This document shows, piece by piece, positions 50,701-64,000 of a DNA stretch of 64,000 nt. The notes below the pieces were generated by a model. It made no database searches. It had not been told where the DNA came from and saw only the letters and a program-made list of their open reading frames with translations. Each line of letters starts with the position of its first letter. Within the stretch, counting starts at the first letter, position 1. Origin of the DNA: Daphnia pulex (taxonomy: Eukaryota; Arthropoda; Branchiopoda; Diplostraca; Daphniidae); assembly GCF_021134715.1 (NCBI RefSeq), contig NC_060025.1, positions 7,440,001 through 7,504,000 of the forward strand, read 5' to 3'. The position numbers were made by a program, and so were the translations under genes.

Positions 50701-53700
50701 AGGCTGTACCAGTGTACCCCAATAAACTTGATTCCGGTGCGGCTATTTCCATCTGATGTGCGCTGGTCGTCGCTGGCTCGCGTGCCCAGGCTCAATTCGG
50801 CTCCTTTTACGTAGGTCCATCACGTCTAACTTTAAATGTGTTGGGACACGTGCTGAACGTGTATACGTAGAGAGATAGGCCATATACACATTACTTTTTC
50901 ATTGAGAAAAAGAATTCGGTCTGACATTTGGCTGGCGGCCATAAATGGTAGCCAATTTGCAATCCAGGAAAAATAAAAACGAATTTTCAAATTGAAATTG
51001 GCAACTATTAGAGTTTCGATGAAACAAATGAACGAGAATTTTATTTTGGTAACTACAAGCCCGAAGGCTTTTGTGCGATTGACATTATGAGTTTATAACA
51101 GATTGCCCAGCAGCGATATTATCAGCTGTTATATATACTTTTGTGTTTAATAAGTGCCTCTGTTATTACTGCCAGCACTTGTATCGCTTCCTATATACAG
51201 CTGATCGTATTATATACGACCCCGAAATCACAATTTCTTTCTCCAAGTCTGTGTGCTCCAATTTAGGAGCAGGTGGGTCTACATAGGCTAGACCGGGTCG
51301 CCCTGTTACGTACGTGCCTTTTATTATCGGTCGTTTATAGTCGGTGTGGGCCTATTACACAGTGCTGGGCACCGGTGGCACACAGCACAGCAGGGTAAAA
51401 TAAAAAGAGAGAAGCCGTCTATATGTACATTATATAGTCCGCCATGCTGTTTCGTGTACTATAGCCCTAAGATACACAGTGTGTAGATATAGCACTTGCC
51501 CTTTTGTCCCAACAGCCTGTATACTCAGACCTTGTGTAGGTCCTTATGGTCGGCCTACTTTCGTTCTCCCCCCTTCGCATTTGATATGTACAGCACCTAC
51601 GTATTCCATGCACAGCGGCTCCATTCTATTTCAAGCGCGGGCTTTATCGGATTAAAGATGATCCCGAAGATTGTGAATTTGGTTGTATAGTAAAGCCGTT
51701 TCACTCTTTGTGAATTGAATTCGATCGTATTTGACTTGCCATCGTCGAAATCTATTTAAGTAATAAATATTCGAGTGTAAAGTTGGAAATAAGTCTTTGG
51801 AAAATTCATCACCCCCCCCGTTGTGCGCGTGTTTAATTGATTGGGGCGTTTCATTCCGATTTCCAAGAACTTCCCAACACCAACTGGATTATGTACAATG
51901 TATAGGCTATATATTGTGTCTATTATAGACTGATTGAACGCCTTGTCCAGCTATCGTGCTATATCCATAGTGTAGATAGTTCCAAAGAATCAATTGCAGA
52001 ATCAGTTGGCAATAGTATAGACATGAATAACCGTATCACGCCATATATTGAATTAGAGGTGCGCAATTCTGGTGAAAAACACACAGTCCTTCATCATTCG
52101 CCTATATACGTAATAAGGCTAACTTGTTTGTTTGCTACAGAGTGACCTACTTATCAGGAAAATAAAAAGGGAATATTATTTTATAGCCTCCAGAAAATGT
52201 TGTTGATGGTCCCTTTAACGTTTCATTCGAATCGTTGTTATTCGTATTATTATGTAGTTGCGCTAGTTGGCTGTTTTGACGAGCCATGGGCCATTAAAGT
52301 ATATCAAATGCCCCTGTAAAAATGTTTACAGTCCTCGCATGTGTCATTAGACCCGTTATGCGTATATAGTCAATGATTTAACAGCTAAAAAAAAATTAAC
52401 TTTAATGCCAACTTACTTCAAATTTGTTTGTGATTGCCAAAAGCCCTTTTTCATTGCAACACAATATAGGTTTACTCAGTAGAGGTGAAATGGCAACTTG
52501 TACGGTACATGCAATATCAACGTTTAATTCGCAGGACTATTTATAGCACCACTAAGCTTGACTTTATTCTATATGCCATTGAATATAATATAAAAGCAAA
52601 AAACCCTACCATTTCAATTTAGAATTACTTGGAATCGTTGATTTTGTAACTATGTGTTTTTCGTCGGCCGCCCCTTTTTTTTAAATAAGTGATATGAATA
52701 TTGATATTGACACGCCCCTCACATCACAGCAGTAATAAACTGTCGCATTTATTATTATCACCCTGTGGGTTTTATTGCAGATTAATAAATATATAGTCTG
52801 TATGTACTACTATTCTCAATAAAAAAAATGATGTTTGTTTTGGGCTAGAACGTAATCATGCTGAATTCATTTATTAATCATTTTTCTACTCAGCACAACA
52901 CGGACACATTTTGAAAAATTCACACACTACTTATTCATATGTGCCACCCTCTATCAGGAATAAGCGAAATAAGACTAGGCAGTATATAGCACATTATTAT
53001 AGCATAGCCTACACAATACTGTATATCCTCGCTTCTATCTGTATGTGGGTATGAACGTCTACAACTTGAACTTGTCAAGAATGTGTAATTGTCTTGAAAT
53101 ATTTGAATTGCCCGCGTTACATGCTGTTGGCATTTCTGTCATCTCTCTCTGACCAAGTCTCTGACTGATGACCTTTCGACAACTCTTGCTGGGCTACAAA
53201 TTAAATTTGTTTGATTCTAGCCTATAGCTATATGCAGAGAGCCTTTCCAAACAATCAAGATTCCAACAATGTAAAGTGCATTGCCAGCTCATTTGAATTG
53301 ATGTGCTTGAATTGCGTCTTTGGAAAAGCACCCAAACAATAATATAGCCTCCATCCATCCATCCATCCGAGAAACGAACTGCGTCGTAACTCTTTTGATT
53401 TGATCCCACACGTGGGCATATATAAACAGCGCAGCACAAAACCAGCTTATAATATAAGTTGGAAAAAACAAGAAAATGTGGATGCGCTCACGTTGCGTCT
53501 GTTGCATTTGAGGACGCCAGGACTTGATTGTATACGAGCAGAGCGAATTGAATACATCTATAGAGGCCAGTGAACTATACATCAATAAGAATAGGGAAGA
53601 AATAAGGAATAGAGAATAGAATTGAATAGAGGAGACACGCCGGAAATGCTGCTGCGCAGTTGGCTATACAACAATCATATAATAATAAATACCCGCATGT

Positions 53701-56082
53701 TTTTATTTGCAAATGGCAGGGAGTGGTGAATCTACAAAACCGGATGACACGAGCCGCCCTGATATAATATAATAAGGTTATTGAGCTGTTGTATAGACCG
53801 GCCGTAATATTATATCTATACAGATCCACAGTTGTTCCTTTCTTTTTTGGCGGGGGGCGACGCACATCACAACGCAATATGCGCCGACAAAAATAATAAT
53901 AGCCACGCGTGCATAGTATAGAAAAATAATCACATTTTGCTTCTAATATAAAATGTACTAATCAAACTTTGGCCATAGGGGCCCCTATGTATATTATTAA
54001 CCGCTCACCAGCAGAGTAAAATGTACGCATATATGTATTTTATCTTGATTCTTTTTGAACATGTTTATAGCTGCTCTCAGTCTGAAACAAGCGACGATAT
54101 CATTGTGTATTAAAGATCAAAACGTTTAGAATGTTCTCCCGATTTCCTTTTAACCTCGGCCCTGTATAACGTATACAACAGGGGAGATCGGATTGCGCAC
54201 AGTTCTACTTTGCGAGATCGAAATAAACAGGGACACTGTTAGGCTCCTATATCATTGTCGCCGTTACGTGAGGATGAATATCGAATTTCTTATTGCCTCT
54301 TCTATGTTATACCGGATGTATAAGAAGGAAAGTGCATTCCACGCCGTCTGAGCGAAAGTTTAAGTCTAATCGAATCTATAAAATTCAAGTGTAAAGCATT
54401 ACCGATGCACGTATGTAGTATTCAATAGGTATTACGTGGAAGGACATTTTCCTATGGGTCGTGCCAGTCAGGGAAAATGCAGAACTACATCGACATTTTT
54501 ACGTAACAGAATCCAATTTTGATAGGCTTCTATTGCGACCTAAATATCGACTGAAATTGACTTTATCTAACAATTACGAGCGTGCAAACGACACGAGAAA
54601 AAAAAGGCCTAAAACCAGCATCTCAAATGTGTACAGGCCTACACTTATGTTGGTATCGACCAAATAATGAAGCCGGATTTTTATTTTCATTCTGAGCTGC
54701 GGCTTGGATAGAAACAATCGATCGAATTGCATTAGCGACCGGGCTGACGAAAGTGCTGGGAATCTCAGTTCACGCTTCACTATATAACGGCCCGTGCACC
54801 TCATGTGGCCGTTACGGCACTTTTGCCCGCGATATACCACCAGAGTGTCGAGCTGTGGGAGCAAAGCGTGTGTGCGTGGGCGGCGGCGGCTGTGCGTGAG
54901 TATGTCCAACTAATAATAAATACATAGCCGAGCACGCCTCAAATTCAATCTATTCGTTTCTTGTGAACGGGAGTAAAAGGTAAACGAAGTAGCTATAGTG
55001 CCCCCAAAAAACATTGCGTATTTTTATATATACCAGCGACCCTGATTTATTATAGTCACGCGGGATTAGAACAGCAAAAAAAGAGCTATAGTTATACCTT
55101 AATATTGTTCAGGCGACACAGCGGTATTATATATCCGCCTTGGAAATCCCATGATGGACACTTTTGATCATATCGATTCGATCGAGTCCATTGAGAATTT
55201 TTATTCGCTTTGCGGGGGAAGCGCCAAATGGGAAATTACCGTTTCGCCAGCAACAGCATATACGGCGTTTACGTCATTGCCAGCTTCATTTTTCCTTCAC
55301 GGGTGCTGCTGGCTACTAGGCAACGACATGAAAGTTTGTTGAGTCTTTTTTTTGATAATATCAACATTTTTCAAAATCAACCGCTGACGGTATATGAAAG
55401 CCACGGGGAAAATAGAAAGATCAAGGTCGATATTATTGTGTGTTATAGGCCCAGCCGAGTTACAAACAGGAGTCGAGTCACGAAGGCGACGGCAATTGGA
55501 TAAGATGACGACAGCAGCCAGCCAGGAGTTGACATCGTGACTCGACAATATTTAGTCAATTTAAAAAGAAAGCTACATACAACTACTGCAATGCGCAGCA
55601 ACTCATCCCCATCTTCGAAATCGCTTGAATAAAACAAGAATCGATCGGGGGATTTTAAGTACCCTCCTGGATTTGTCTGTTTAAACGATTAATTTCGATC
55701 GAGATGAGAAAAACAGCATCAGAAATAGAATTACAATGAGCTCGGCCACTACTTAATTCATCGACGATTCAAAATAGCATCTAAACATTGCTGTAAACGT
55801 TATCTCTGTAAGAAATGACGTCGTTTTTTACATCTTTTGAAAATCGAATGAATTTGAAATCGGTTGTGAGAAGAGGCTTCACTGCGAAATGATAAGTTAA
55901 CTGTTTAGTGTTTACCGCAAGGTTGTGGGAGTGGGTCACTCAGCTGTTTGTCAATCAAAACATGGGGAATCTATGATTCTTGGAGGAAAATGATTTCGGC
56001 TGATTTCTACTCAGTGATATAAATTTTGTGTAACTAATTAATATAGGTTAGTTAAACGTGAATCTAAAAAAAGAAAGATTTG
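47746..56082. other. 8.3-kb intergenic region, no confident gene
   Basis: Upstream of both the GPCR (-) and VPS15 (+). It may hold promoters or untranslated exons of the GPCR. Apart from the weak spliced ORF at 49205-49610, ORFs here (for example 51496-51690, 53289-53585, 54461-54667) have no domain or splice support. A (CCAT)n run lies at about 53351-53368. Confidence 0.5.
49205..49610 (+). CDS. possible small spliced ORF or non-coding transcript
   Basis: Exon 49205-49307 ends at CAG|GTAAAT. Exon 49492-49610 starts after a pyrimidine-rich TTTTTTGCAG. Joined, they give an uninterrupted 73-codon frame beginning MLSSCQLWHEVGC and ending YFYSCGLLDIL. A further donor-like AAAG|GTAGGA sits at about 49976. 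There is no recognisable domain, and frame continuity over this length could be chance, so a lncRNA is as likely as a peptide. Confidence 0.22.
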
Positions 56083-59000
56083 ATGGGGAACCAACTAGCA
56101 GGGACTGTTCCTACACAGATCCTACCTGTGGAACACTATCTTCAAGACTTATCAGATTTAGAATATGATTCCAGGTAAAGGAAATTTGTCTCTGAATTTT
56201 AATTTTAATGTCTGTCAATGTTAAATAAGATTTATTTTGGAATGTCAATGACAACAACACAAGTCAAACTCAAGTTTATTCGAATTTTTTATTCAACAAG
56301 AAGCATTTTAATCCCTTTTATTTTCGTTTCAGTTTGGGAAGCACTAGATTTTTTAAAGTTGCTCGGGCAAGACATAAAGGAGCTCTCGTTGTAGTCAAGG
56401 TGTTTGTCCTCCATGATCCAACGCTACCACTAGTGGAACACAAGGAGAAACTGGAATATCTTAACCGAGAACTATCACCAAAGTACAACTGCTTACCATT
56501 TGCAAAACCAGTGGTAACAAAATTTTTCACAACAAAAATACTGAGAAATTCATGACTTTAATTACACATTGTACATTAGTTAACAGATAAAGCTGTTTTT
56601 TTAATTCGGCAATATGTGAAAGCAAATAGCTATGATCGCCTGAGTACAAGACCTTTTCTGACATTGTTAGAAAAGAAATGGATAGCATATCAGTTGCTAA
56701 AAGCTCTTAGCTATTGCCATTCCAAAGGGGTATGTCGAAATTCTTTCTGAGCAGTGCATCTGTTTTAATCTTTTCATTGATTTTGAAATATTCAACAACT
56801 TTCTGCCTTTGCAGATCTGTCATGGAGATATTAAATTAGAAAACATGTTGGTAACCAGTTGGGTTTGGTTACTGTTGACAGACTTTGCTTCCTACAAGCC
56901 TGCTCTTTTGCCAGAAGACAACCCTGCTGACTTTTCATATTTTTTTGATACTTCGAGAAGAAGGACTTGTTATGTTGCCCCGGAGCGGTAATATTATTCA
57001 TATCGTCTTCATTTTTCTGTTTAGAAATTGAAAATGGTTTTACGTTCGTCATCTGCGTAGATTTCAAATGACTTCAGCTGCCCCGGATGGTTCTACGGTT
57101 CCTATGAGCCAGTCAATGATGGTCGACACATTCATTCCTCCTTACCAGTTAACCCCAACGATGGATATTTTTGCTGCTGGGTATGTGGTTTCTTTCATTG
57201 TACCACTCTTACCATTGCACCGCAGATTCTGCTTTACATTTATTAAATATCTTCGTTTCTTTAACAGATGTTCGCTGATTGAGTTATTTACGGAAGGACA
57301 AGCTCCATTCGACTTTGCCCAGTTACTGGCATACAGATCTCAGGAGATGTCCACGTCTCCAGTCTTGCAAAAAATGGAGGATTCTGCAGTTAGAGTAAGA
57401 TTGCAAAATTATCATCGTACTTCTTAAAACGACAGAATCATTTCTAAATTGTTTATCCCTGTTACTGGGTAGGATTTATTGTTGAATATGATCCAACTCG
57501 TACCAGAAAAACGTCTTTCAGCCGATGAGTATCTACAGTGGCAGAGGGGAAACGTATTCCCCGAATGCTTTTATGGATCTATTTACGAATACATGCAAAC
57601 TTTGACTCAACCACAATGGGGACCGGCTGATACGAAAATTGACAAGTACACACATTTTCATAATTTTCTCTGAATGACTACATTATTACATAATATATTT
57701 ATCATGTCAGGATACATCGTGATTTACCAGATCTGGTCCGTGATTTGTCACCAACAGAAAGTGGCTTACTGATTATAGCAAATGTCGTATTATCTAGTTT
57801 GAGGTAATATTTATTTACTTTTTCTATTGTTGGTACAATTTTCGTCAATTAAATTTTCCTTTTAATGATGCAGGTCTCTCCAGTATTCTTCTTCCAAATT
57901 GAAAGCGCTGGTGATTTTGCAACAGTTATGTCCGCACCTAACGGACGAAATAATCTTAGACAGAATTTTGCCTTACATAGTAATTTGACTTTAATTGAAC
58001 AAAAAAGAAAAATTAATCCGACTGATGAATTAATTGCTTTGACGAATTTAATAGATGCACATGTTGTCGGATGGAAATAGTCGTGTCCGCAGCAGTGCTT
58101 TGAAATTACTGGCGGCCAGTCTGTTCCCGGTGCGACGACTTCCTCGGAGTGATGCCAACGTCTTCAGCGAATACATCCTCCCAGTTATCAACAGTGTAAG
58201 CCACTTTAACCTCATTTCACTTCCAATTCTATGGCCGTCAAACTTTCACTTTAGTTAGCGCAGGACACCAGCGGGCTCGTTCGTTGCACTTTGGCCCAGC
58301 ATGTAGCTGACTTGGCCGAAATTGCGCTCAAGTTCCTCGAACTATCGCATTGGCGAGTCGAAGCGAACGTCACAACTCCTACCAGTGAGATACCCGGTGG
58401 TGCTTTGAACTGGTGTAACACCAACGGGTTCGAAAGTGAACTTCAAGCCTTGCAGGTAATTTATCTTCGTTCCAGTATTGCACAGCTTTCAGCTCAACGA
58501 GCTGAACTAATCTATCGCTCTTCTTTACACACGCAGGAATCATTTCAGACCTTAGTTTCATCGTTGCTGACCGACTCGAACTCTCAGGTTAGGCGAACTC
58601 TGCTAGAATATAGTGTGGCCAAACTTTGCGTCTTTTTCGGACGCCAAAGAGGTAAAGATCAATTCAAATCAAATCAATCCCTGGTTTTATTGAATCGCCA
58701 ATTAATTATTTCTCTATTGTCGATTTTTAAAGCCAGTGACGTGATCTTCAGTCATGTCATCACGTTTTTGAATGACAAAAATGATCGTCACCTTCGAGGG
58801 TCATTCTTCGACTGTTTGGCTGGTGTAGCCTCCTACATTGGTTGGTGCTCTGCTCCAATTTGCCAGCCTCTTTTACAGCAAGGTCTAAGTGACGCTGAAG
58901 AATTCGTAGCCGTCAAAGCTGTGGAATCTATGATTGGACTGACACAGTTGGGGCTCTTGCCCAAGGCCACCTTGCTGGGCTTGCTTCATGACACAGCCTC

Positions 59001-61748
59001 CTTCCTCATTCACCCAAATAGATGGATTCGATATGTAAGTATAACACATTTGTTCCAGATAAATCAAGAATAGCTTTAAAATTGAATGTTTGTCTAGGCT
59101 GTCGTGGGATTCATTTGTTGTGCTGCACGTAATTTAAACGTGGTAGATGTCCAGTGTCGCCTGGCGGCCATTCTCGATCCTTACTTGCGCTACCACGTCG
59201 TCCAGATGGATCAAGAATCTTTGCTTTTGGAAGCGCTGCAACCGCCAATCTCGCGTGGGATTTGGGACAATGTGATCAAATGCCACGACATCCAGTTACT
59301 CTTGTCTACTTTGGCCGAACGAATCGAATCGCGAAAAACAGGCAAAGATTGGATCCCCCATCCAGCCGAAATTAACGGTCCGATCAAAACGGTAAGACAA
59401 ATCCTAATTTTACTTCATTTCTTTTTATTCAACTATATTTGTGCCTGTTCATTTTAGTTGTTGCGTCGCCTCGGGTCGGAAGGCTTGAATCCCACCACGG
59501 AGGAGCAACTCCTGCGAATGAAGGAGATTGTGTTGAAATTGCAGCGACATAAATCAGTCGTTGAGCAGAGCAAGCAAACGTGGAACGAGCAGGCGGTCAT
59601 TCATCTCAGCACTGTGAAAAGCCGTTCGGTCGATTTGCACAGCACGGAAATGCTTATGAAGGCCATGGTTTACTACGCCCAGTTGCAGTGCCAACAGCCA
59701 GACCGAACCCTGTCGTTTGATCACCGAACATTAAGCGATCATTCACCCGCCACATTTGTTCAAATGAATCCGGTAGTATTTTTAAACAAAAAAATCCGAG
59801 TCGTTGAATCGTGACATTGGTTTGAAAAATTCCCGTTACGTGTTAGGAATGGCTGCACATGTTCGGGCCGCCACCGACCGTTTTGCCCGATCAGCAGAGG
59901 AAGGAATTTGAATCCGCTGAAATTTTGCAGCCGGAAGCGGAATACCGGCCACAGCGCGTCAATAGTAGCGTATTACCTTGCAATGCCGAGTTGCAGCGTT
60001 TGCTCAGTCGTAGGACGGCCCAGGAGCATGTCAGCGCCTTGGCTCGCCGCATGGTGGCATCCGGCGTGGAAGCTCGAGCCTTTTGTGTCAGGGCCCCCAA
60101 TTGGATCCCGAAATGCGTTCTGATTGCCCATCTTCACGAACACAAAGCCGCCGTTACCAGGCTAGCGGCTATTCGGAACACGTCCTACTTTGCTAGCGGC
60201 TCAATGGATGGCTCCGTCAAAATTTGGGATTGCATCAAGTTCGAAGGCAGAAATGTAGCCAATCGTTCCAGGCAAACGTGCACTAGGTTGGAGATAATTG
60301 TTTTAATGATTTTGTTTGCATTCTGTTAATGCCTAATCAATTTATTTAGAATGGGAAGCGGAATCACTTCGTTGACAACGATCCAATCGGGCGCTTCTTT
60401 AGCAAGTGCCTCGAGCAACGGAATGATCCACGTTATGCGGTATTCAATCATATACTGTAGGATGCGATTAATGTTTGAATTCTAACGTTTTTGATCTATT
60501 TCAGAATCGAAACTGGCTCGTGTAGTACTCGAAGTACTTTGACTCATCACAAACAATTGGATCTTAATCAGGAAGGATCTGTTGTCGATCTTCAATCCCT
60601 GGATTATGGTACATTTTAAATCTGTCGATGGATGAGTTTTTACATTTTATTTAAAATTCTCTTCTATTTTTTTTAAAGGCAATCAGTCAGTTTTAGTTTA
60701 TGCTACTCTTATGGGTTCAATTGTCGGCTGGGATTTACGAAGTCCTGGTGTAGCTTGGAAACTGGAACACAATTTAAGACACGGTAAAGACAAACAACCA
60801 AGTAACAATTTTAAACGAATATTAATAATGGACTATTCATTTTTCCATAAAACGTAGGAGTCATAACATCGATGTGCATCGATCCTAGTCAGAGCTGGCT
60901 AGCAATTGGGACCGACAATGGTGTTCACATATGCTGGGATTTGCGATTCCGGCTCCCAGTTGCTTCGGTGAATCACCCTGGAGGCGCTCGAGTATTACGC
61001 CTCTTGTGTCACCCAACGCAGCCCTCGTGTCTAATTTCAGCGGTTAATCACAACAACGAAATATCGATTTGGGACTGGGAAAACCAAAGTCGAACATTGG
61101 CCTTATGGGCCAGTCCTACTCCGCCACTTTCTTCCTATCAGGTTTGATTTACTGTTATTGTCAGTTTGCGGTGTCGACTTGTTGTAAACATTCATTTCTA
61201 CCACAGGGGTCGTGCCATAATTCCTACGGGGCTTTCATCGGTTGTCGGATTGGTGGCCACAACAAGCCATTTATTCTGTCAGGTGGATCTGATTTGAGGT
61301 TGCGCTACTGGGATCTCTTTAATCCTGAGCAGTCAGCGCTCATAAGCGGAGGTGCATACGACACGATTAGAAATCAGGACGTCTCTTACGAGTAAGTGGA
61401 TTTTTTAATTGCACTTCACGTATTTCGATTCATCATTTGCACGTTTGTTATCAATTAAGTTTGCGACTTGTGGATGGCGTAGAAGTGATCCAGGAAACTC
61501 AGAAGCCCACTTCTTCTCCGATGGCGTCCCACGGGGTTTATTGTGACGGTTTGGGTTCCAGTCCTGGTTTGGCAGGCATTCACAACCTCACAAATTTGAA
61601 AGCTTCGCCCCCGTTGGGTATCACCATGACAGATTACAACCCTCCGTCTGGCCACGCGGATGTCATCAGTGACATAACGATGGTACAAGGCTCTCAGTCG
61701 TATATCATTTCGGCTTCCAAAGACGGAGTGGTCAAGGTTTGGAAGTGA
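56083..61748 (+). CDS. PIK3R4: VPS15 / phosphoinositide 3-kinase regulatory subunit 4
   Basis: Regulatory pseudokinase-like subunit that recruits the class III PI3-kinase VPS34 (with Beclin-1) to membranes for endosome sorting and autophagy. 22 exons: 56083-56174, 56333-56513, 56580-56729, 56815-56987, 57061-57180, 57268-57394, 57473-57645, 57711-57803, 57874-57979, 58055-58195, 58255-58455, 58537-58651, 58733-59034, 59098-59391, 59458-59772, 59847-60286, 60350-60439, 60505-60608, 60679-60783, 60858-61141, 61207-61391, 61460-61748. This gives 1359 aa, almost the human length of 1358. It starts MGNQLAG, with Gly2 for N-myristoylation. Kinase domain at about 26-320 with HGDIKLEN at 144-151 in place of HRD, and DFA at 164-166 in place of DFG, both usual for VPS15. 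HEAT repeats run from about 390 to 700 ([13 protein letters not shown]). The C-terminal WD40 propeller runs from about 975 ([11 protein letters not shown]) to the end (KDGVVKVWK). Introns are 55-160 bp. Confidence 0.97.
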
Positions 61749-61920
61749 AGGGCATATTATTACTTTGGGTTGGCAATTTAGAAGGTTTTGTCTTGTCGAA
61801 AATAATGTAATCGATTTACGGTTGTTGTAACGTCGTTTCTAGTTAAAAAAAAAGAAAGCCTCTTGTTTCGTGTTGACGTATAAATGTAATCATTCCATCT
61901 AGGCATGAAAAAATAGTATC

Positions 61921-61926
61921 AATAAA
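61921..61926 (+). terminator. putative polyadenylation signal of VPS15
   Basis: AATAAA about 175 bp after the VPS15 stop. It lies only about 70 bp from the stop of the convergent 7TM gene, so the two 3' ends may overlap. Confidence 0.5.
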
Positions 61927-61993
61927 GAAAAAAGCCCATCATGTACACGTTCGTTCCATAGGTTTTAACTGTTTTTGATATCCGCCGGCTTGA

Positions 61994-63882
61994 CTACGTC
62001 GATCCCGCTTTGTCGTGGGAGAATTCATTGCTCGTCAGACTATTGGCAGTTAACGGTTCGATGCGAAAAACTTTGACATGGCGTTTTGATTTCGTCTGCG
62101 GAAGAATAGGTGTGAAAACGGCCGTTATGCTCAGCAGGATGTGCGAGCCCAAATCGAAAAGGTGTTCAGGAGACCAGACGAACACAATCATGGGTCTAAT
62201 CAGCAAAAGCCACACGACAATTCCGATTAGAATCATCTCCAGGGCACTCACTCCTCGACCGCAATTGCAATTTGCACAATCTGTCATTAAGAAAATCATT
62301 AGAAATTTGAGCGAAAGCCGAATTGATAATTAACCAAAATTCACCAGTAGTTGCAATCTCTCTGTCTTGCGTCAGTGGTTCGGAATAGCGGTAGTTTGGC
62401 TGAGTCGGATGCGAACGACGTTTGTTGCGGGCGTAAATAATTCCGCAAATGAGGCAAGTTGGCAAGATGATTATCATGTATTGTAAAGTGTACTGCGTCA
62501 GCGCCATTCGACACAGGCTATGACCGCAAATCGTAAAGCCTAAAATTACATAATTTGATTTTTTATTAGCGCTTTAAAAAAAAAGGAAAGTCTAATTTGA
62601 GTTCTACTCACCAACTGTATATCTTATGCCGGTCGTCAGCGTGGATTTTTCAGTCGTTCCTAGAAGGTCGTCGAGCAGATAAAAATCCTGATTGTCGTGG
62701 ACGGCAGCATTGTCCAGGGTAGTGAGTATGACGAAATAAGCAAACTGGGGTAAAATCCAGGCAGCCAGCGTGAGTCCCGCAGCTGATTTCGGACTCATTT
62801 TTCTACCTCCTTGCGTTTTACTGAGAGTTACCAACGCTGCCATGGCCAATAGAACCAAAAGGACAGCATTGGTCATGTAGTTTTGGATCAGGCAGAAGAT
62901 TTGCTTGTCGATCAGCAACCAGCGGCCATTTAGCATCGAGTAGAGAAGAAAAGGAATCCAACTGGTGATGTAGACCACGGAACATATTTTCACTGAATCC
63001 GAAACGTAAAGGTAGAGGCAGTGGCATTTCGAAGCTCTGGAAGAACACCGACGCAGGGCAATGATGTTGACCGCTAACACAAGAGACACAACGAAGATGC
63101 GCAAAAGACTCAGTAGAAAAACCAAGCCTTCTGCAAGTAGAAGTATGGCTGAACTATCCATTTCCGTTGGAATCTGAATAAGAAAAATTTGGAAACAATT
63201 TTAGTGGCGTCAGGTCAAGTTTTTGAAATTATTAAAATAAATTTTATGTTTTATTTTATGTTAGGATAAATTAAGTATCTACAAGAGCATTGATAAAAAT
63301 TAAAGATAAGGAACCGGGAAAACGGAATGGGTAGTTGCACATGAAATAATATTAACTAACAAAGTCGAATGTTTTTCTCATTTTCCTTGTTGATTTCTTT
63401 TGGTTTTCCTTAGTCGCCCCCTAATGAGATGCACAAACTCTCTTCGAGTTATATCTAATTGCATTCGATGTCGTGAAACATTCTCGCACAATAGTCGTTC
63501 GTTTATTTTATAATTCAACACGTAGGTTATCATTTGAGAAATGTTGGCACGACCGAACGACCCTTGGATTTATAGGCGTTGCGCATTGCATAATAAATTT
63601 GCATAATTGCTAAATTCTTTTCAACATCGAAGAACAAGACTATAAATATAAAGAAACAATTTTTAAAAAACATTTCATGCAAATTGGTGACTGGTTCTTA
63701 AAACATCCGGTTTAAATGAGAATGTGATTTTGGGGGCTATTATTTGTAACTGTTAAGTTTGTGTCTTGTTCATACAAATCAAACAGACTTATACAATTTT
63801 AAATAAGAAAAAGACCAGAAAAATTAATGGGTAAAAAATATGCATAGATGTAACTCACCTCACTGTCTGACAAAGCTTCCAT
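61994..63882 (-). CDS. seven-transmembrane protein, orphan receptor-like
   Basis: Not recognised as a named family. Exons from the 5' end: 63859-63882, 62612-63173, 62345-62539, 61994-62280; 355 aa with all phases consistent. The short first exon encodes MEALSDSE and joins IPTEMDSSAILL. Without it, translation could begin at the ATG at 63161. Seven hydrophobic segments can be counted: roughly residues 15-45, 65-85, 103-125, 140-160, 220-240, 280-303 and 312-330, which suggests a short extracellular N-terminus and a cytosolic C-terminal tail of about 25 residues. Cys pairs (CANCNCG) lie before TM6. DRY and NPxxY signatures are absent, so assignment to rhodopsin-type GPCRs is not possible; a divergent GPCR or another 7TM class fits. 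It is convergent with VPS15, the two stop codons being 245 bp apart. Confidence 0.7.
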
Positions 63883-64000
63883 TTTCAATCTAACGGTATC
63901 CAAATATTATGCTGGCTTTTTATAAGAAAAACAACAATCCGATCTTCGTCGAAACTTCAAGGTCAATCAGAGCATCGTATCGTTGCTGAAAACGAGGCGG

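Overview
The window looks like nuclear DNA of a small-genome arthropod, most likely a branchiopod crustacean such as Daphnia. The reasons are split genes with many introns of 55-120 bp, a SmydA-type SET/MYND gene (an arthropod expansion), cytosolic sulfotransferases in tandem or inverted copies, intron-containing tRNA genes and AT-rich intergenic DNA full of short TATA and CAG runs. The species call is inference; the gene calls rest on reading frames, splice sites and motifs.

Layout. 1-1.6 kb: exons of an unidentified minus-strand gene running off the left edge, possibly decayed. 3.0-4.7 kb: sulfotransferase copy 1 (+). 5.0 and 8.55 kb: two minus-strand tRNA-Thr(CGT) genes, each with an intron. 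Between them (5.4-8.3 kb) lies a decayed minus-strand gene. 8.8-11.8 kb: an eight-exon SmydA-like SET/MYND gene (-). 16.25-17.95 kb: sulfotransferase copy 2 (-), tail to tail with copy 1. 22.6-47.7 kb: a six-exon rhodopsin-family GPCR (-) with a 16-kb intron. Inside that intron, at 38,775-45,155, sits a full-length APE-type LINE with two intact ORFs and a 13-bp target-site duplication. 47.7-56.1 kb: no confident gene. 56.1-61.75 kb: complete 22-exon VPS15/PIK3R4 gene (+). 62.0-63.9 kb: a four-exon seven-transmembrane orphan gene (-), convergent with VPS15.

The gene models were joined by hand from splice consensus and phase. For VPS15, both sulfotransferases, SmydA, the GPCR and the 7TM gene, every intron phase agrees and each total is divisible by three (1359, 358, 377, 538, 521 and 355 aa). 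The genes do not form a pathway. VPS15 acts in class III PI3-kinase membrane traffic and autophagy, the sulfotransferases are phase-II conjugation enzymes, the GPCR is a probable neuropeptide-type receptor, and SmydA is a SET/MYND protein.

The most notable points are: the young, apparently intact LINE nested in sense orientation in a receptor intron; the inverted sulfotransferase pair with patchy near-identity suggesting gene conversion; and the apparent rescue of a broken exon in sulfotransferase copy 1 by a downstream acceptor that keeps the frame. I did not find a convincing wholly new system.
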